From NCBI RefSeq assembly GCF_000826185.2, contig NZ_LN648874.1, positions 632,029 to 696,028 of the forward strand: a DNA stretch of 64,000 nt, read 5' to 3'. Below the pieces are notes generated by a model, which saw nothing but the letters and a program-made list of their open reading frames with translations, did not search any database and had not been told where the DNA came from. The position numbers were made by a program, and so were the translations under genes. Source of the stretch: Microbacterium gorillae (GTDB lineage Bacteria; Actinomycetota; Actinomycetes; Actinomycetales; Microbacteriaceae). Position 1 is the first letter of the stretch. Every line of letters begins with the position of its first letter. Shown here piece by piece: positions 34,621-44,582 of this stretch.

Positions 34621-34710
34621 TCCGCCAGCCTAGTTGCCGCGCGCGAGCCCCTTGTCCGCGATCTGCGAAAAGGATGTGCGTCCCGGGCCCCGGCGGGGCA
34701 GACTGAGGTC

Positions 34711-36351
34711 ATGACTCGTGCCGGACAGCCCGCTGAAGCCGCAGACCTCGTCGACGTCGACGTTCTCATCGAGGCGTACTACGACCGCAAGCCCGATCCG
34801 GCCGTTCCGGGCCAGCGCGTGGCGTTCGGCACCAGCGGCCACCGCGGCTCGTCGCTGAACACGAGCTTCAATGAGAATCACATCCTCGCCACCACGCAGG
34901 CGATCGTCGACTACCGCCGGGCGCAGGGCATCACCGGTCCGCTGTTCCTCGGCCGCGACACGCATGGCCTGTCCCTGCCGGCCGAGCGCACCGCCCTGGA
35001 GGTCCTGGTCGCGAACGGCATCGACGTGCGCACCGATTCCCGTGACTCCTGGGTCCCGACGCCGGCGCTCAGCCACGCCATCCTGACCTACAACAAGGGC
35101 CGGGCCGCGGATGATGCGGGACGCTCGGACGGCATCGTCGTCACGCCGTCGCACAATCCGCCCACCGACGGCGGCTTCAAGTACAACCCCCCGCACGGTG
35201 GTCCGGCCGACACGGACGCCACCGGGTGGATCGCGCAGCGCGCGAACGAGCTGATCGCGGCGAACCTCGAGGGCGTCACCCGCGTGCGCTACGCGGACAT
35301 CGACCGGCGCGCCCTGCAGACGTACGACTTCCGCGATGCGTACGTCCGGGATCTGCCGACGATCATCGACATCGACGCGATCCGCACCGCGGGCGTGCGG
35401 ATCGGTGCCGACCCGCTCGGCGGCGCATCCGTGGAGTACTGGGCCCTGATCGGCGAGATGCACGACATCGACGTCACGGTGGTCAACCCGGACGTGGACC
35501 CGACCTGGCGCTTCATGACGCTGGACTGGGACGAGAAGATCCGCATGGATCCGTCCTCGCCCTCCGCGATGGCCGCGCTCGTGGCCCGTCGCGATGAGTT
35601 CGACGTGCTGACCGGCAACGACGCGGACGCGGACCGGCACGGCATCGTGACGCCGGACGCCGGGCTGATGAACCCGAACCACTACCTCGCCGTGGCGATC
35701 GCCTACCTCTACTCGCACCGCCCCGGTTGGAGCACGGACGCCGCGGTCGGCAAGACGCTCGTCTCATCGATGATGATCGATCGCGTCGCCGAGTCCCTGG
35801 GGCGGCGGCTGCTGGAGGTTCCGGTCGGCTTCAAGTGGTTCGTGCCCGGACTGCTGGACGGCTCGGTGGCGTTCGGCGGCGAGGAGTCCGCCGGAGCGTC
35901 CTTCCTCCGGCACGACGGTTCGGTGTGGACCACGGACAAGGACGGCATCCTGCTGGCTCTGCTCGCGGCCGAGATCATCGCCGTGCTGAAGCGCTCCCCC
36001 TCGCAGCTGTACGCCGACATCGAGGCGCAGTTCGGTGCGTCCTCGTACCAGCGCGTGGACGCGAAGGCGACGCCGGAGCAGAAGGCCGCGCTGTCGAAGC
36101 TGTCGCCGGACGCGGTCACGGCCACGGAACTCGCCGGCGAGCCGATCACCGCGAAGCTCTCGCACGCGCCCGGCAACGGTGCCCCGATCGGCGGCCTGAA
36201 GGTGCAGACCGAGCACGCGTGGTTCGCCGCACGGCCGTCCGGAACCGAGGACGTCTACAAGCTCTACGCCGAGTCCCTGTTGGGCCCGGACCACCTCGCC
36301 CGCGTGCAGGATGAGGCGCGCGCGGTCATCGACGCTGCCCTCGGCGAGTGA
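34711..36351 (+). CDS. pgm: Phosphoglucomutase (alpha-D-glucose phosphate-specific)
   Basis: 546 aa, the normal length of bacterial Pgm. Motifs: FGTSGHRGSS (39-48), phosphoserine loop TPSHNPP with Ser147, metal loop DADAD (304-308), sugar-specificity loop GGEESAG, and phosphate-binding RPSGTED near the C-terminus. It interconverts glucose-1- and glucose-6-phosphate, linking galactose and glycogen metabolism to glycolysis. CAGACT lies six bases from the ATG. Its TGA overlaps the GTG of the Nudix gene. Confidence 0.97.
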   Translation: MTRAGQPAEAADLVDVDVLIEAYYDRKPDPAVPGQRVAFGTSGHRGSSLNTSFNENHILATTQAIVDYRRAQGITGPLFLGRDTHGLSLPAERTALEVLVANGIDVRTDSRDSWVPTPALSHAILTYNKGRAADDAGRSDGIVVTPSHNPPTDGGFKYNPPHGGPADTDATGWIAQRANELIAANLEGVTRVRYADIDRRALQTYDFRDAYVRDLPTIIDIDAIRTAGVRIGADPLGGASVEYWALIGEMHDIDVTVVNPDVDPTWRFMTLDWDEKIRMDPSSPSAMAALVARRDEFDVLTGNDADADRHGIVTPDAGLMNPNHYLAVAIAYLYSHRPGWSTDAAVGKTLVSSMMIDRVAESLGRRLLEVPVGFKWFVPGLLDGSVAFGGEESAGASFLRHDGSVWTTDKDGILLALLAAEIIAVLKRSPSQLYADIEAQFGASSYQRVDAKATPEQKAALSKLSPDAVTATELAGEPITAKLSHAPGNGAPIGGLKVQTEHAWFAARPSGTEDVYKLYAESLLGPDHLARVQDEARAVIDAALGE

Positions 36352-36803
36352 GCGCGCCCGATCTCGCGTTCACCGAGTACGACACCCGCGTGGCGGCGTA
36401 CGCGGTGATCGTCGATGAGCGCGGCATGCTGCTGAGCTGGTGGAACGGCGGTGCCACGCCGGAGCGGGCATCGTGGACACTGCCCGGGGGCGGCGTCGAC
36501 TTCGCTGAGCAGATCGAGGACGCCGTCATCCGCGAGGTCCGCGAGGAGACCGGCTACGACGCCGAACTGACCGGCTTCCTGTTCACCCACTCCTGGTGGG
36601 ACCGGAACGAACGGAACCGCCCGTTCAAGGCCGTGCGCATCGTGTACTCCGCCCGGATCACCGGTGGGACGCTCGGCACGCTGGAGGTGGGTGGGTCCAC
36701 GGACCGGGCCGCGTGGCTTCCGCTGGCGGAACTGGACGAGCTCACGCCGCAGGTCCGGCTGCTCACCCTCGCCCTGGACGCGTGGCGCGCCGCCCAGGAC
36801 TGA
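36348..36803 (+). CDS. Nudix hydrolase
   Basis: 151 aa with an intact Nudix box GGGVDFAEQIEDAVIREVRE continuing ETGY, preceded by WTLP. It hydrolyses a nucleoside-diphosphate-linked compound, identity unknown. GTG start overlapping the pgm stop by four bases (GTGA), which suggests co-expression and perhaps sugar-nucleotide substrates (inference). It ends three bases from the converging glycerate kinase gene. Confidence 0.9.
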   Translation: MSAPDLAFTEYDTRVAAYAVIVDERGMLLSWWNGGATPERASWTLPGGGVDFAEQIEDAVIREVREETGYDAELTGFLFTHSWWDRNERNRPFKAVRIVYSARITGGTLGTLEVGGSTDRAAWLPLAELDELTPQVRLLTLALDAWRAAQD

Positions 36804-36806
36804 CGC

Positions 36807-37919
36807 TCAGTGGCGGGCGAGCGTCCGCGCGAGCTGCGCCCCGGCGTCGGCGAGGAACATCTCCGGCAGCGTCATCGCAGCCTGAGCTGACCCGGCGACC
36901 TCGGTGAGCGAGATCGCCGCAGCGAATGCCGAGGTGTCCGCATCCGGCGCGATCCGTCCGGCCACGAGGGCGACCGGGACGCCGCGCTCGGCGGCGAAGC
37001 GCGCGACCTCGACGGGCACCTTGCCGGCGGTCGAGGAGGCGTCGTAGGAGCCCTCGCCCGTGACCACGAGGTCGGCATCAGCGAGCACGTCCGCCAGCCC
37101 GATCAGGTCGGCGATCGCCGCCGCACCGGGACGGATCACCGCGCCCCAGGCCTGCAGCGCGAACCCGGTCCCGCCCGCCGCACCCGCTCCCGCGGCAGCG
37201 GCGTCCGCCGCGGGCACGGCCGCGTTCAGGAGTTCGGACCAGTGCGTCAACGTCCGCTCCAGGCGCTCGATCTGGCCCGGATCGGCGCCCTTCTGCGGTG
37301 CGAACACGGCGGCGGAGCCGGTCTGGCCGAGCAGGGGGTTGGTGACGTCGGTCAGCACCGTGACGCCGCCCGGCGGAAGGGGACGCAGACCCGTCAGGTC
37401 CACCGTCATGGCGCGCGCCAGGTCATCGGCGGTCGCGGACAGGGCGACGCCGTCGGCATCGAGGATCCGCGCGCCGAGGGCGCGGAGGACACCGGCGCCC
37501 CCGTCCGTGGATGCGCTGGAGCCGATGCCCAGCACGAGGCGCGTGACGCCGGAATCCAGTGCGGCCGCGATGGCCTGCCCGAACCCGTCGGTGGTCGCGG
37601 TCATCGGGCGGCGGTCCGCCCCCAGCAGTTCGATGCCGCAGCACAGACCGAGCTCCACCACGGCCGTGCCGTCGCCGAGGTCGACCCAACCCGCGTCGAC
37701 CGGTTCCCCGTGGGGTCCCGTCACCGACACGTCCTCGAACTCGGCGTCCGCGACCGCGGCGAGGAACGCTGCGATCGTCCCCTCGCCGCCATCGGCCATC
37801 GGCATGAGCACGACATCGTCCTCGGGCCGCTCATTCAGCCAGCCCGCGGCGAGCGCGCCGGCGACATCGTGCGCGGCGGCGGTCCCCTTCAGGCTGTCCG
37901 GGGCGACGACGATCTGCAT
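36807..37919 (-). CDS. glxK: Glycerate kinase (GlxK/GarK family)
   Basis: 370 aa. Begins IVVAPDSLKGTAAAHDVAGALAAGW, followed by VVLMPMADGGEGTIAAFLAA and VLGIGSSASTDGGAGVLRALGA, the hallmarks of this glycerate kinase family; ends with DADLVVTGEGSYDASSTAGKVPVE. It phosphorylates D-glycerate for entry into lower glycolysis. Alone in its unit, with a strong hairpin (araA terminator) just upstream. Confidence 0.95.
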   Translation of the reverse strand: MQIVVAPDSLKGTAAAHDVAGALAAGWLNERPEDDVVLMPMADGGEGTIAAFLAAVADAEFEDVSVTGPHGEPVDAGWVDLGDGTAVVELGLCCGIELLGADRRPMTATTDGFGQAIAAALDSGVTRLVLGIGSSASTDGGAGVLRALGARILDADGVALSATADDLARAMTVDLTGLRPLPPGGVTVLTDVTNPLLGQTGSAAVFAPQKGADPGQIERLERTLTHWSELLNAAVPAADAAAAGAGAAGGTGFALQAWGAVIRPGAAAIADLIGLADVLADADLVVTGEGSYDASSTAGKVPVEVARFAAERGVPVALVAGRIAPDADTSAFAAAISLTEVAGSAQAAMTLPEMFLADAGAQLARTLARH

Positions 37920-37946
37920 GGTTGCTCCGATTCCGGGCGCTGTGGC

Positions 37947-37993
37947 CGGTCACGCGCCCGCTCCGAGACTACGTCGTCGCGGGCGCGTGACCG
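37947..37993 (-). terminator. Terminator of the ara operon
   Basis: Perfect 15-bp stem CGGTCACGCGCCCGC / GCGGGCGCGTGACCG (37947-37961, 37979-37993) with a 17-base loop, 14 bp beyond the araA stop. Confidence 0.75.
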
Positions 37994-38007
37994 CCGCCGC
38001 GGCGGGG

Positions 38008-39525
38008 TCAGATCCCCTGCGCGAGCCGGTGGTAGGCCTGGTTCCAGCGCACCTGCTTCTGGAACTCCCCGAGCACCGTGGACTCGTCGATGACGAGGAG
38101 CTCGACCTCCGCCATCTCCGCGAAATCGCGGAACGCCTCGATCCCGACGGCGGTGGACATCACCGTGTGGTGCGCGCCACCGGCGATCAGCCACGCCGCG
38201 GCGCTGGTGTGGAAGTCCGGCGCCGGCTTCCACACGGCGCGACCGACCGGAAGCTTCGGCAGGGCCGCACGGGGTTCGACGTTCTCGACGACGTTCGCGG
38301 TGAGGCGGAACCGATCGCGCATGTCGGTCAGCGCGACCACGACGGCCGGTCCGGGGTCCGCCGTGAACACGAGGCGGACCGGGTCCGCCTTGCCGCCGAT
38401 CCCGAGCGGGTGGACTTCCAGCGTCGGCTTCGTCGAGGTCAGCGACGGCGAGACCTCGAGCATGTGCGCACCCAGGATCAGCTCCTCGCCCGGGGTCATG
38501 TCGTAGGTGTAGTCCTCCATGAGGCTCGCGCCGCCGGGCAGGCCGGCCCCCATCACGTTGGCGACGCGGACCAGGACGGCGGTCTTCCAATCGCCCTCCG
38601 CCCCGAACCCGTAGCCCTCCGCCATCAGTCGCTGGACGGCGAGACCCGGCAGCTGGGTGAGCTCGCCGAGGTCCTCGAACGAGGTCGTGAAGGCGCCGAA
38701 GCCACCCTCCTCGAGGAAGGAGCGCAGACCGATCTCGATCGCGGCGCCGTCCCGCAGGGACGCGTGGCGCTCGCCGCCCTTGCGCAACTCCGGGGCGACG
38801 TCGTAAAGCTCCTCGTATTCGGCCACGAGCGCGTCCACGGCGTCGTCGGAGGCTGCGGCGACCGCCGCGGCGAGGTCGTTGACGCCCCAGGTGTTCACCT
38901 GCACTCCGAACCGCAGCTCGGCCTCGGTCTTGTCCCCCTCCGTCACGGCGACGTAACGCATGTTGTCGCCGAAGCGCGCGAGCTTGAGGTCACGAACGGC
39001 CGCGAGGCCGGCCGCGGCGCGCTGCCACGTGCCGAGCTCGGAGCGGACGCGCGGGTCCGAGACGTGACCGACGATCGTCTTGCGCGGCACCCCGAGGCGC
39101 GTCTGGATGTAGCCGAACTCCCGGTCGCCGTGCGCGGCCTGGTTCAGGTTCATGAAGTCGAAGTCGATCTCCGCCCAGGGCAGTTCGACGTTCGCCTGCG
39201 TGTGCAGGTGAGCGAGCGGCTTGCGCAGCGCGTCCAGCCCGGTGATCCACATCTTGGCCGGGCTGAACGTGTGCATCCACGCGATCACACCGATCACGGA
39301 ATCGTCGGCATTGGCCTCGAGCATCGTGCGCTTGATCGAGGCGGTGTCGGTCAGGACCGGCTTCCACACGATGCGCACCGGCACGTCGGCGGACGCGTTC
39401 AGTTCCGCGGCGATCGCACCGGACTGTTCCGCCACCTGAGCCAGAGTTTCCGGGCCGTAGAGGTGCTGGCTGCCGGTGAGGAACCAGACCTCGTAGCCGT
39501 CGAGGGAGGTGGTGAGCTGGGGCAT
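38008..39525 (-). CDS. araA: L-arabinose isomerase
   Basis: 505 aa, full length. [18 protein letters not shown] at the N-terminus, [25 protein letters not shown], and catalytic/metal residues in [15 protein letters not shown]-equivalent EGDWKTA, and HMLEVSPS; His in the C-terminal [10 protein letters not shown]. Converts L-arabinose to L-ribulose (Mn2+-dependent). ATG 39525 has AAGGA six bases upstream. Last gene of araD-araB-araA. Confidence 0.98.
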   Translation of the reverse strand: MPQLTTSLDGYEVWFLTGSQHLYGPETLAQVAEQSGAIAAELNASADVPVRIVWKPVLTDTASIKRTMLEANADDSVIGVIAWMHTFSPAKMWITGLDALRKPLAHLHTQANVELPWAEIDFDFMNLNQAAHGDREFGYIQTRLGVPRKTIVGHVSDPRVRSELGTWQRAAAGLAAVRDLKLARFGDNMRYVAVTEGDKTEAELRFGVQVNTWGVNDLAAAVAAASDDAVDALVAEYEELYDVAPELRKGGERHASLRDGAAIEIGLRSFLEEGGFGAFTTSFEDLGELTQLPGLAVQRLMAEGYGFGAEGDWKTAVLVRVANVMGAGLPGGASLMEDYTYDMTPGEELILGAHMLEVSPSLTSTKPTLEVHPLGIGGKADPVRLVFTADPGPAVVVALTDMRDRFRLTANVVENVEPRAALPKLPVGRAVWKPAPDFHTSAAAWLIAGGAHHTVMSTAVGIEAFRDFAEMAEVELLVIDESTVLGEFQKQVRWNQAYHRLAQGI

Positions 39526-39533
39526 GTCCGTCC

Positions 39534-41129
39534 TTAGAGAGAATCGATCGCGGCGGCCTCGACGGCCAGTCCCGCGCGGTAGCGGTCGAGGTAGGTCGCG
39601 AATCCGGCGACGTCGGCCGGATCGGGAGTGAGGGTGGTCAGGGACGCGGACGCGAAGACCACGTCGTCCAGGTAGGCGGCGAGGGAACGCTGGTCCGCGC
39701 GCGCCGCGAAGGACGCCAGCACGGCCATCCCCCAGGCCCCGCCCTCGGCGGCGAGATCTCCCACGGCGACCGGGGCGTCCAGGGCGGCGGCCAGGAAACG
39801 CTGCGCGACGCCGGCGGTGCGGAACAGGCCGCCGTGCGCGAACATCCGATCCAGTTCCACGCCCTCGCGCGCGAGGACGCGCATGCCGATCGCCAGGGCG
39901 CCGAACACGCCGTACACCTGTGCGCGCATGACGTTGGCCAGCGAGAGCGAGCTGTCCGCGGTGCGCACGAAGAGCGGACGACCCTCGGTCAGCCCGAGGA
40001 TGTGCTCGCCGGCCAGGTGGTTGTACGCCAGCAGCCCGCCGGCGTCGGCTTCTCCGGCGAGCGCCTCGGACAGCAGCGCGGCGAACGCCTCGTCCTCGCC
40101 GACCGGATGACCGGACACCTCGGCGAACCGCCGGAAGAGTCCGACCCAGGCCGCCAGTTCGCTGGCGCCGTTGTTGCAGTGCACCATCGCCACGGCGTCG
40201 CCGACCGGAGTGGTGACCAGATCGATCTCCCGGTGCAGGTCGCCCAGGGCCTTCTCCAGCACGACCATCGCGAAGATGCTCGTGCCGGCCGAGACGTTGC
40301 CGGTGCGCGGCGCGACCGAGTTGGTCGCGACCATGCCGGTCCCGGCGTCCCCCTCCGGCGGACACATCGGCACGCCGGGGCGAAGCTCTCCGGTCGCATC
40401 GAGTCGTGCGGCACCTGCCGCGGTGAGCGTTCCGGCTGCTGCGCCCGCCGTCCGAACCTCGGGCAGCAGGCGGGCGACCGGCCCCGCCAGGCGCCCCACC
40501 ACCGACGCGTCGTACGCGGCGAGCATGCGCCGGTCGTACTCCCCCGCCTCGATCGGGAACATCCCGGAGGCATCGCCCACCCCGAGCACGCGCTCGCCGG
40601 TCAGCTGCCAGTGCACGTAGCCGGCCAGCGTGGTGATGAAGTCGAGTCGCTCGACGTGCGGTTCGGCGTCGAGGATCGCCTGGTGCAGGTGCGCGATCGA
40701 CCAGCGCAACGGAATGTTGACGCCGAACAGCCTGGTGAGCTCCTCGGCCGCGACGCCGGTGCTGGTGTTGCGCCAGGTCCGGAACGGCACCAGCTGTTCG
40801 CCGGCGGCGTCGAAGGCGAGGTAACCGTGCATCATCGCCGAGACACCCAGAGCGGCGTACGTGTCCGGACGCACCCCGTGGCGTTGCTCCGCATCGGACA
40901 CCAGGGCCGCGTACGCCGCCCGGATGCCGTCCCAGACCTCGTCCAGCCCGTAGGTCCAGACGCCGTCCTCCAGGCGGTTCTCCCACGCGAACGTCCCCGT
41001 GGCCAGGACGTCCGTGGCCTCCTCGCCGATCAGGCAGGCCTTGATCCGCGTCGATCCCAGTTCGATGCCGAGGCTCGCTCGCCCGTCACGGAGCTGCCGT
41101 GCGGCCTCCGTCGTTCCCGCCGCGCTCAT
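39534..41129 (-). CDS. araB: FGGY-family kinase, ribulokinase
   Basis: 531 aa. FGGY carbohydrate kinase with [16 protein letters not shown] (phosphate loop 1) near residue 18, RTWRNTSTG, and the C-terminal domain with [19 protein letters not shown] and adenosine-binding [11 protein letters not shown]. The place between araD and araA makes L-ribulokinase the likely activity; the sequence is closer in style to actinobacterial xylulokinase-like AraB than to E. coli AraB (impression). ATGA overlap with araD. Confidence 0.9.
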   Translation of the reverse strand: MSAAGTTEAARQLRDGRASLGIELGSTRIKACLIGEEATDVLATGTFAWENRLEDGVWTYGLDEVWDGIRAAYAALVSDAEQRHGVRPDTYAALGVSAMMHGYLAFDAAGEQLVPFRTWRNTSTGVAAEELTRLFGVNIPLRWSIAHLHQAILDAEPHVERLDFITTLAGYVHWQLTGERVLGVGDASGMFPIEAGEYDRRMLAAYDASVVGRLAGPVARLLPEVRTAGAAAGTLTAAGAARLDATGELRPGVPMCPPEGDAGTGMVATNSVAPRTGNVSAGTSIFAMVVLEKALGDLHREIDLVTTPVGDAVAMVHCNNGASELAAWVGLFRRFAEVSGHPVGEDEAFAALLSEALAGEADAGGLLAYNHLAGEHILGLTEGRPLFVRTADSSLSLANVMRAQVYGVFGALAIGMRVLAREGVELDRMFAHGGLFRTAGVAQRFLAAALDAPVAVGDLAAEGGAWGMAVLASFAARADQRSLAAYLDDVVFASASLTTLTPDPADVAGFATYLDRYRAGLAVEAAAIDSL

Positions 41130-41845
41130 CGGCGGGTGTCCGAGTTCTGTCCGTAGACGTTCTGGTAGCGGTCGTACAGGCTGTCGATCGCCTCCTGCGG
41201 GATCGGGATGAGCTCCCCCGCCTCCCGCGCGTGGTGCACCGTGCGCGCGACGTCCTCGACCATGACCGCGGCCTTGACGGCGTCCTTGGCGTCGGCACCG
41301 ATCGTGAACGGTCCGTGATTCTGCATCAGGACGGCGCGGGAACGGTGGCCGGTGAGCGTGTCCACGATGCCGCGACCGATCGAGTCATCTCCGATGATCG
41401 CGAACGGGCCGACCGGAATCGGGCCGCCGAACTCGTCCGCCATCGCGGTGATCACGCACGGGATCTCCTCGCCGCGGGCCGCCCAGGCCACCGCGAAGGT
41501 GGAGTGGGTGTGCACCACGCCGCCGACCTCGGGCATGTGCCGGTAGACGTAGGCGTGCGCGGCGGTGTCGCTGGAGGGGGAACGGTCGCTGCCCGGAGTT
41601 CCGGGGACGACCACGCCGTCGAGATCGCAGAGGATCATGTTCTCCGGCGTGAGGTCGTCGTAGGAGACGCCGGAGGGCTTGATGACGAACAGATCGGTGC
41701 CGGGAACTCGGCCGGAGACATTGCCGCCGGTCCAGACGACGAGGCCATAGCGCACGAGCTCCTGATGCAGCCGCGCGACCTCCGCCCGGACGGCGCGCAC
41801 CGCATCATCGAACTCGGACGGGGGAACGGGTGCTTCTTCGCTCAC
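41126..41845 (-). CDS. araD: L-ribulose-5-phosphate 4-epimerase
   Basis: 239 aa class II aldolase-fold enzyme: LVVWTGGNVSGRVPGTDLFV, IKPSGVSYDDL, Zn-binding HTHSTFAVAWA and QNHGPFTIGA, catalytic C-terminal Tyr region YQNVYGQ. Converts L-ribulose-5-P to D-xylulose-5-P. GTG 41845 is preferred to a GTG at 41881: GAGG lies 5 bp before it, and the upstream codon falls inside the operator palindrome. First gene of the ara operon. Confidence 0.95.
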   Translation of the reverse strand: MSEEAPVPPSEFDDAVRAVRAEVARLHQELVRYGLVVWTGGNVSGRVPGTDLFVIKPSGVSYDDLTPENMILCDLDGVVVPGTPGSDRSPSSDTAAHAYVYRHMPEVGGVVHTHSTFAVAWAARGEEIPCVITAMADEFGGPIPVGPFAIIGDDSIGRGIVDTLTGHRSRAVLMQNHGPFTIGADAKDAVKAAVMVEDVARTVHHAREAGELIPIPQEAIDSLYDRYQNVYGQNSDTRR

Positions 41846-41880
41846 GGAGACCTCGCGTGCCGGGGTGACGGATCCGGTCA

Positions 41881-41903
41881 CTGTGACCGGTCACAGAAGT
41901 CTA
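41881..41903 (-). promoter_or_regulatory. ara operon -10 element and operator palindrome
   Basis: Minus-strand extended -10 (TGTG-TAGACT, hexamer 41898-41903) is followed directly by the perfect 16-bp palindrome CTGTGACCGGTCACAG (41881-41896). A repressor here would block initiation or escape. One of the two LacI proteins encoded just upstream is the presumed ligand; L-arabinose or a derivative would be the inducer (inference). Confidence 0.75.
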
Positions 41904-41932
41904 CACAGCGGGCAGGCCCCGGGGAAGGGCGG

Positions 41933-42940
41933 TCAGCGCGGGCGAGCGACGGACCGGCGCTCGACGAGCGTCGGCACGACCGGCTCGTCCATGACCGGAA
42001 CCCCCGGTTCGCCGACGAGAGCCCGCACGGCGCGTTCGGCGAGCTCATCGAAGTCCTGGCGAACGGTCGTCAGCGGCGGCCAGTAGTAGGCGGCGTCCGG
42101 GATGTCGTCGAAACCGACGATGCTGATGTCCTCCGGAACCGCGACGCCGAGCTCGCGCAGACCGCCGATGAGGCCGAGCGCCATCTGGTCGTTCGCCGCG
42201 AAGACGGCTGTCACACCGGCATCCGCGATCCCCGCAGCGGCCGCGTGCCCGGAGGCCGCGGACCAGTCCCCCGGCACCGTCGGCCCCGGAGTGAGACCGC
42301 GAGCGGCGAGCTCCGCCGCGAATCCCTCCGCACGCGACTCCGCCTCCAGCCAGTCGGCGGGGCCGGCCAGGTGAGCGATGCGGGTGTGCCCGACCTCCGC
42401 GAGCGCAGCCACCGCGAGACGCGCCCCGGCGACCTGATCCACCGACAGCCCCGGCGCGCCCTGGCGGGACGAGTGCAGCGTCACCACGGGCACAGTGACC
42501 GTGACATCGCCGAGCGTGGTGAGCGTGCGCGCGTGCGGCGCGAGAGCGACGATGCCCTCCACGTTCTGAGCCAGCAGGTGATCGATTCCGGCACGGACGG
42601 ATGCGGCGTCCCCGGCGTCGCTGAACGCCGCGATGACCCAGTACCCCGCCGCACGCGCCGACGACTCAATCGCGGCGATGCTGCGCGCCGGCCCCTGCTG
42701 CTCGGCGTTGGAGGCGAGCACCCCCAGGGTTCGCGAACGTCGCGTTCCGAGTGCCCGGGCGGCGTAGTTGACGCGATACCCCAGGTCCGCCATGGCGGCG
42801 AGCACCCGGGCACGGGTCTCCTCCGCGACCTCCGGATGGTCGTTGAGCACGCGCGACACGGTCTGTCGTGACACTCCCGCCCGCGTCGCGACCTCGCGCA
42901 CACCCACGGGCCGGGCGCGGGGGCTGGGGCTCGTGCTCAC
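41933..42940 (-). CDS. LacI-family repressor (ara-linked, proximal)
   Basis: 335 aa. HTH GVREVATRAGVSRQTVSRVL, then EVAEETRARVLAAMADLGYR, effector domain with VEGIVALAPHARTL and AVFAANDQMALGLIGGLREL, ending in IVGFDDIPDAAYYWPPLTTV. GTG 42940 has TACACT seven bases upstream, so the message appears leaderless. It lies 87 bp before araD in the same direction, so it is the first candidate for AraR function. Confidence 0.92.
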   Translation of the reverse strand: MSTSPSPRARPVGVREVATRAGVSRQTVSRVLNDHPEVAEETRARVLAAMADLGYRVNYAARALGTRRSRTLGVLASNAEQQGPARSIAAIESSARAAGYWVIAAFSDAGDAASVRAGIDHLLAQNVEGIVALAPHARTLTTLGDVTVTVPVVTLHSSRQGAPGLSVDQVAGARLAVAALAEVGHTRIAHLAGPADWLEAESRAEGFAAELAARGLTPGPTVPGDWSAASGHAAAAGIADAGVTAVFAANDQMALGLIGGLRELGVAVPEDISIVGFDDIPDAAYYWPPLTTVRQDFDELAERAVRALVGEPGVPVMDEPVVPTLVERRSVARPR

Positions 42941-42974
42941 GCCGTCGAGTGTAGGGCGTGATCGGACGCGGCAC

Positions 42975-43967
42975 TCACCGTCGGGTGCTCGCTCGCGCCA
43001 GAAGGTGCACGGGCAGAACGACGTGGCGGGCAGGACCGGCAGGCTCCTCAGCCGCGAGGATTGCGGTGGCCACGCGCGCCAAGCCACGGAAGTCCTGAGC
43101 GACGGTGGTCAGCGCGGGCCAGAATCGTGCCGCGTCCGCGGTGCCGTCGAATCCGGCGACCATCACCTCCTCCGGGATCGCGCGACCGGCCTCGTGCAGG
43201 GCGGACATCACGCCGAGCGCGGTCTGGTCGTTCGCGCAGAACACCGCACGGACGTCGGAGCTCCCGGCCAGCAGTCCCCCGAGGGCGGCGCCGGACTCGG
43301 CGGTCCAGTCGCCCCGCAGCAGCGCCGGCGGCTCCAGCTCAGCCTCGGCGTGCGCGCGCCGCCACCCGGCCGTGCGACTCTCCGCAGCGAAGGACCCGTC
43401 CGGCCCCGCGACGTGGTGCACCGGAGCGCCGGAGGCGGCGATGAGGTGCGCGGTCACGGCGTGCGCTCCCGCCTCGTGGTCGGACGAGACGGTGTCGAAC
43501 CGGTCGTCATCGGCGTCCACGAGCACCAGCCGCAGGGCGGGTGGCTCCGCCAACGCCACCGCGAAACGGGACGCCTCGTTCACCACGACCGCCCCGTCAA
43601 CCTCGCGGTCGGTGAGCGTCTCGATCGCTGCGGCGAAGGAGGCCGGATCGGTGGGATCGACGAGCGCGAGCACGAGCGAGTACCCGCTGTCCGCCGCCGT
43701 GGCGGTCAGGCTCTCCAGCATGAGCGAGTTGCCGACGGTGCTCAGCGTGGTCACGACGACGCCGAGGGAGAGCGTGCGTCCGGTCCGCAGCGCGCGCGCC
43801 GCCGCGTGCGGCCGGTACCCGAGTCGGGTCATCGCCGCTTCGACGCGCTCGCGCGTGGCGTCGGTCACGTTGCCCGCACCGTTGACGACCCGGGACACAG
43901 TCTGCCCGGACACACCGGCGAGAGCCGCCACGTCGCTCATCGACGCCCGCCGCTCACGCTCCGTCAT
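42975..43967 (-). CDS. LacI-family repressor (ara-linked, distal)
   Basis: 330 aa: HTH MSDVAALAGVSGQTVSRVVN, TLSLGVVVTTLSTVGNSLML at the hinge/effector junction, VRAVFCANDQTALGVMSALH and VAGFDGTADAARFWPALTTV. It is a clear paralogue of the next gene (same terminal layout), and the pair probably arose by duplication with changed effector specificity. No separate operator was recognised upstream. Confidence 0.9.
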   Translation of the reverse strand: MTERERRASMSDVAALAGVSGQTVSRVVNGAGNVTDATRERVEAAMTRLGYRPHAAARALRTGRTLSLGVVVTTLSTVGNSLMLESLTATAADSGYSLVLALVDPTDPASFAAAIETLTDREVDGAVVVNEASRFAVALAEPPALRLVLVDADDDRFDTVSSDHEAGAHAVTAHLIAASGAPVHHVAGPDGSFAAESRTAGWRRAHAEAELEPPALLRGDWTAESGAALGGLLAGSSDVRAVFCANDQTALGVMSALHEAGRAIPEEVMVAGFDGTADAARFWPALTTVAQDFRGLARVATAILAAEEPAGPARHVVLPVHLLARASTRR

Positions 43968-44009
43968 GCGTCCATGCTGGCACGGACGATGACCGCCGCG
44001 CGGATCACG

Positions 44010-44582
44010 TCAGCCGACGTATCGCACCTCCGCCGCGCCCCGCGGATCGAACTGCGCCGCGAAGTCCCGCTCGTTCGGCACCCACACCTCCCGCCAGAGC
44101 GCGGTGTGGTCCCGGCCGAGCGCCGCGTCCCGCGCCAGACCCCGCGCTGTCGCGGTGTCCAGGTCCACGTCGCACCACACGCGCAGATCGAGATCGTCCG
44201 CGAGGGCGGGATGGAACAGACCGATGAGGTCGACGATGAGGATCTCCCCGGCCGGAACGGGCTCCGGGTCGGCGAGCGACCGCGTGCTCCAATCGAAACG
44301 GCGGAACGTGCTCGGGCGACGCTCGCGGAACGGCCGCAGCACCTCGCGGGCCAATCGATCACGCTCGACGCCGTCCCAGTCCGTCGAGCGGCGATGAGAG
44401 CGGGTGGGATCGAGGAAATCGTCGCCGCGGAGGCGGAGCGCGCCGTCCCAGCGCTCGACGAGCTTCCTCGTCAGCGTCGATTTCCCGGAACCGCCGAAGC
44501 CGGACACCCCCACGACGATCGGATGACCGGCGGTGGTCCGAACGCGCTCGATCGTGTCGATCGTCTCCGTGAGCGTGGTCAT
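44010..44582 (-). CDS. Uridine-kinase-like P-loop protein
   Basis: 190 aa. Walker A GFGGSGKST within IVVGVSGFGGSGKSTLTRKL, followed by RLRGDDFLDPTRSHRRSTDW and ILIVDLIGLFHPALADDLDL, resembling the uridine kinase/phosphoribulokinase superfamily. ATG 44582 overlaps the stop of the Nudix gene. Substrate not determinable; a nucleoside or small sugar is plausible. Confidence 0.78.
   Translation of the reverse strand: MTTLTETIDTIERVRTTAGHPIVVGVSGFGGSGKSTLTRKLVERWDGALRLRGDDFLDPTRSHRRSTDWDGVERDRLAREVLRPFRERRPSTFRRFDWSTRSLADPEPVPAGEILIVDLIGLFHPALADDLDLRVWCDVDLDTATARGLARDAALGRDHTALWREVWVPNERDFAAQFDPRGAAEVRYVG

Noticed and set aside
37060..39537. Long plus-strand frame across the glycerate kinase and araA genes
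   Set aside because: Shadow of two well recognised minus-strand genes; composition is Arg/His/Pro-rich as in other shadows.
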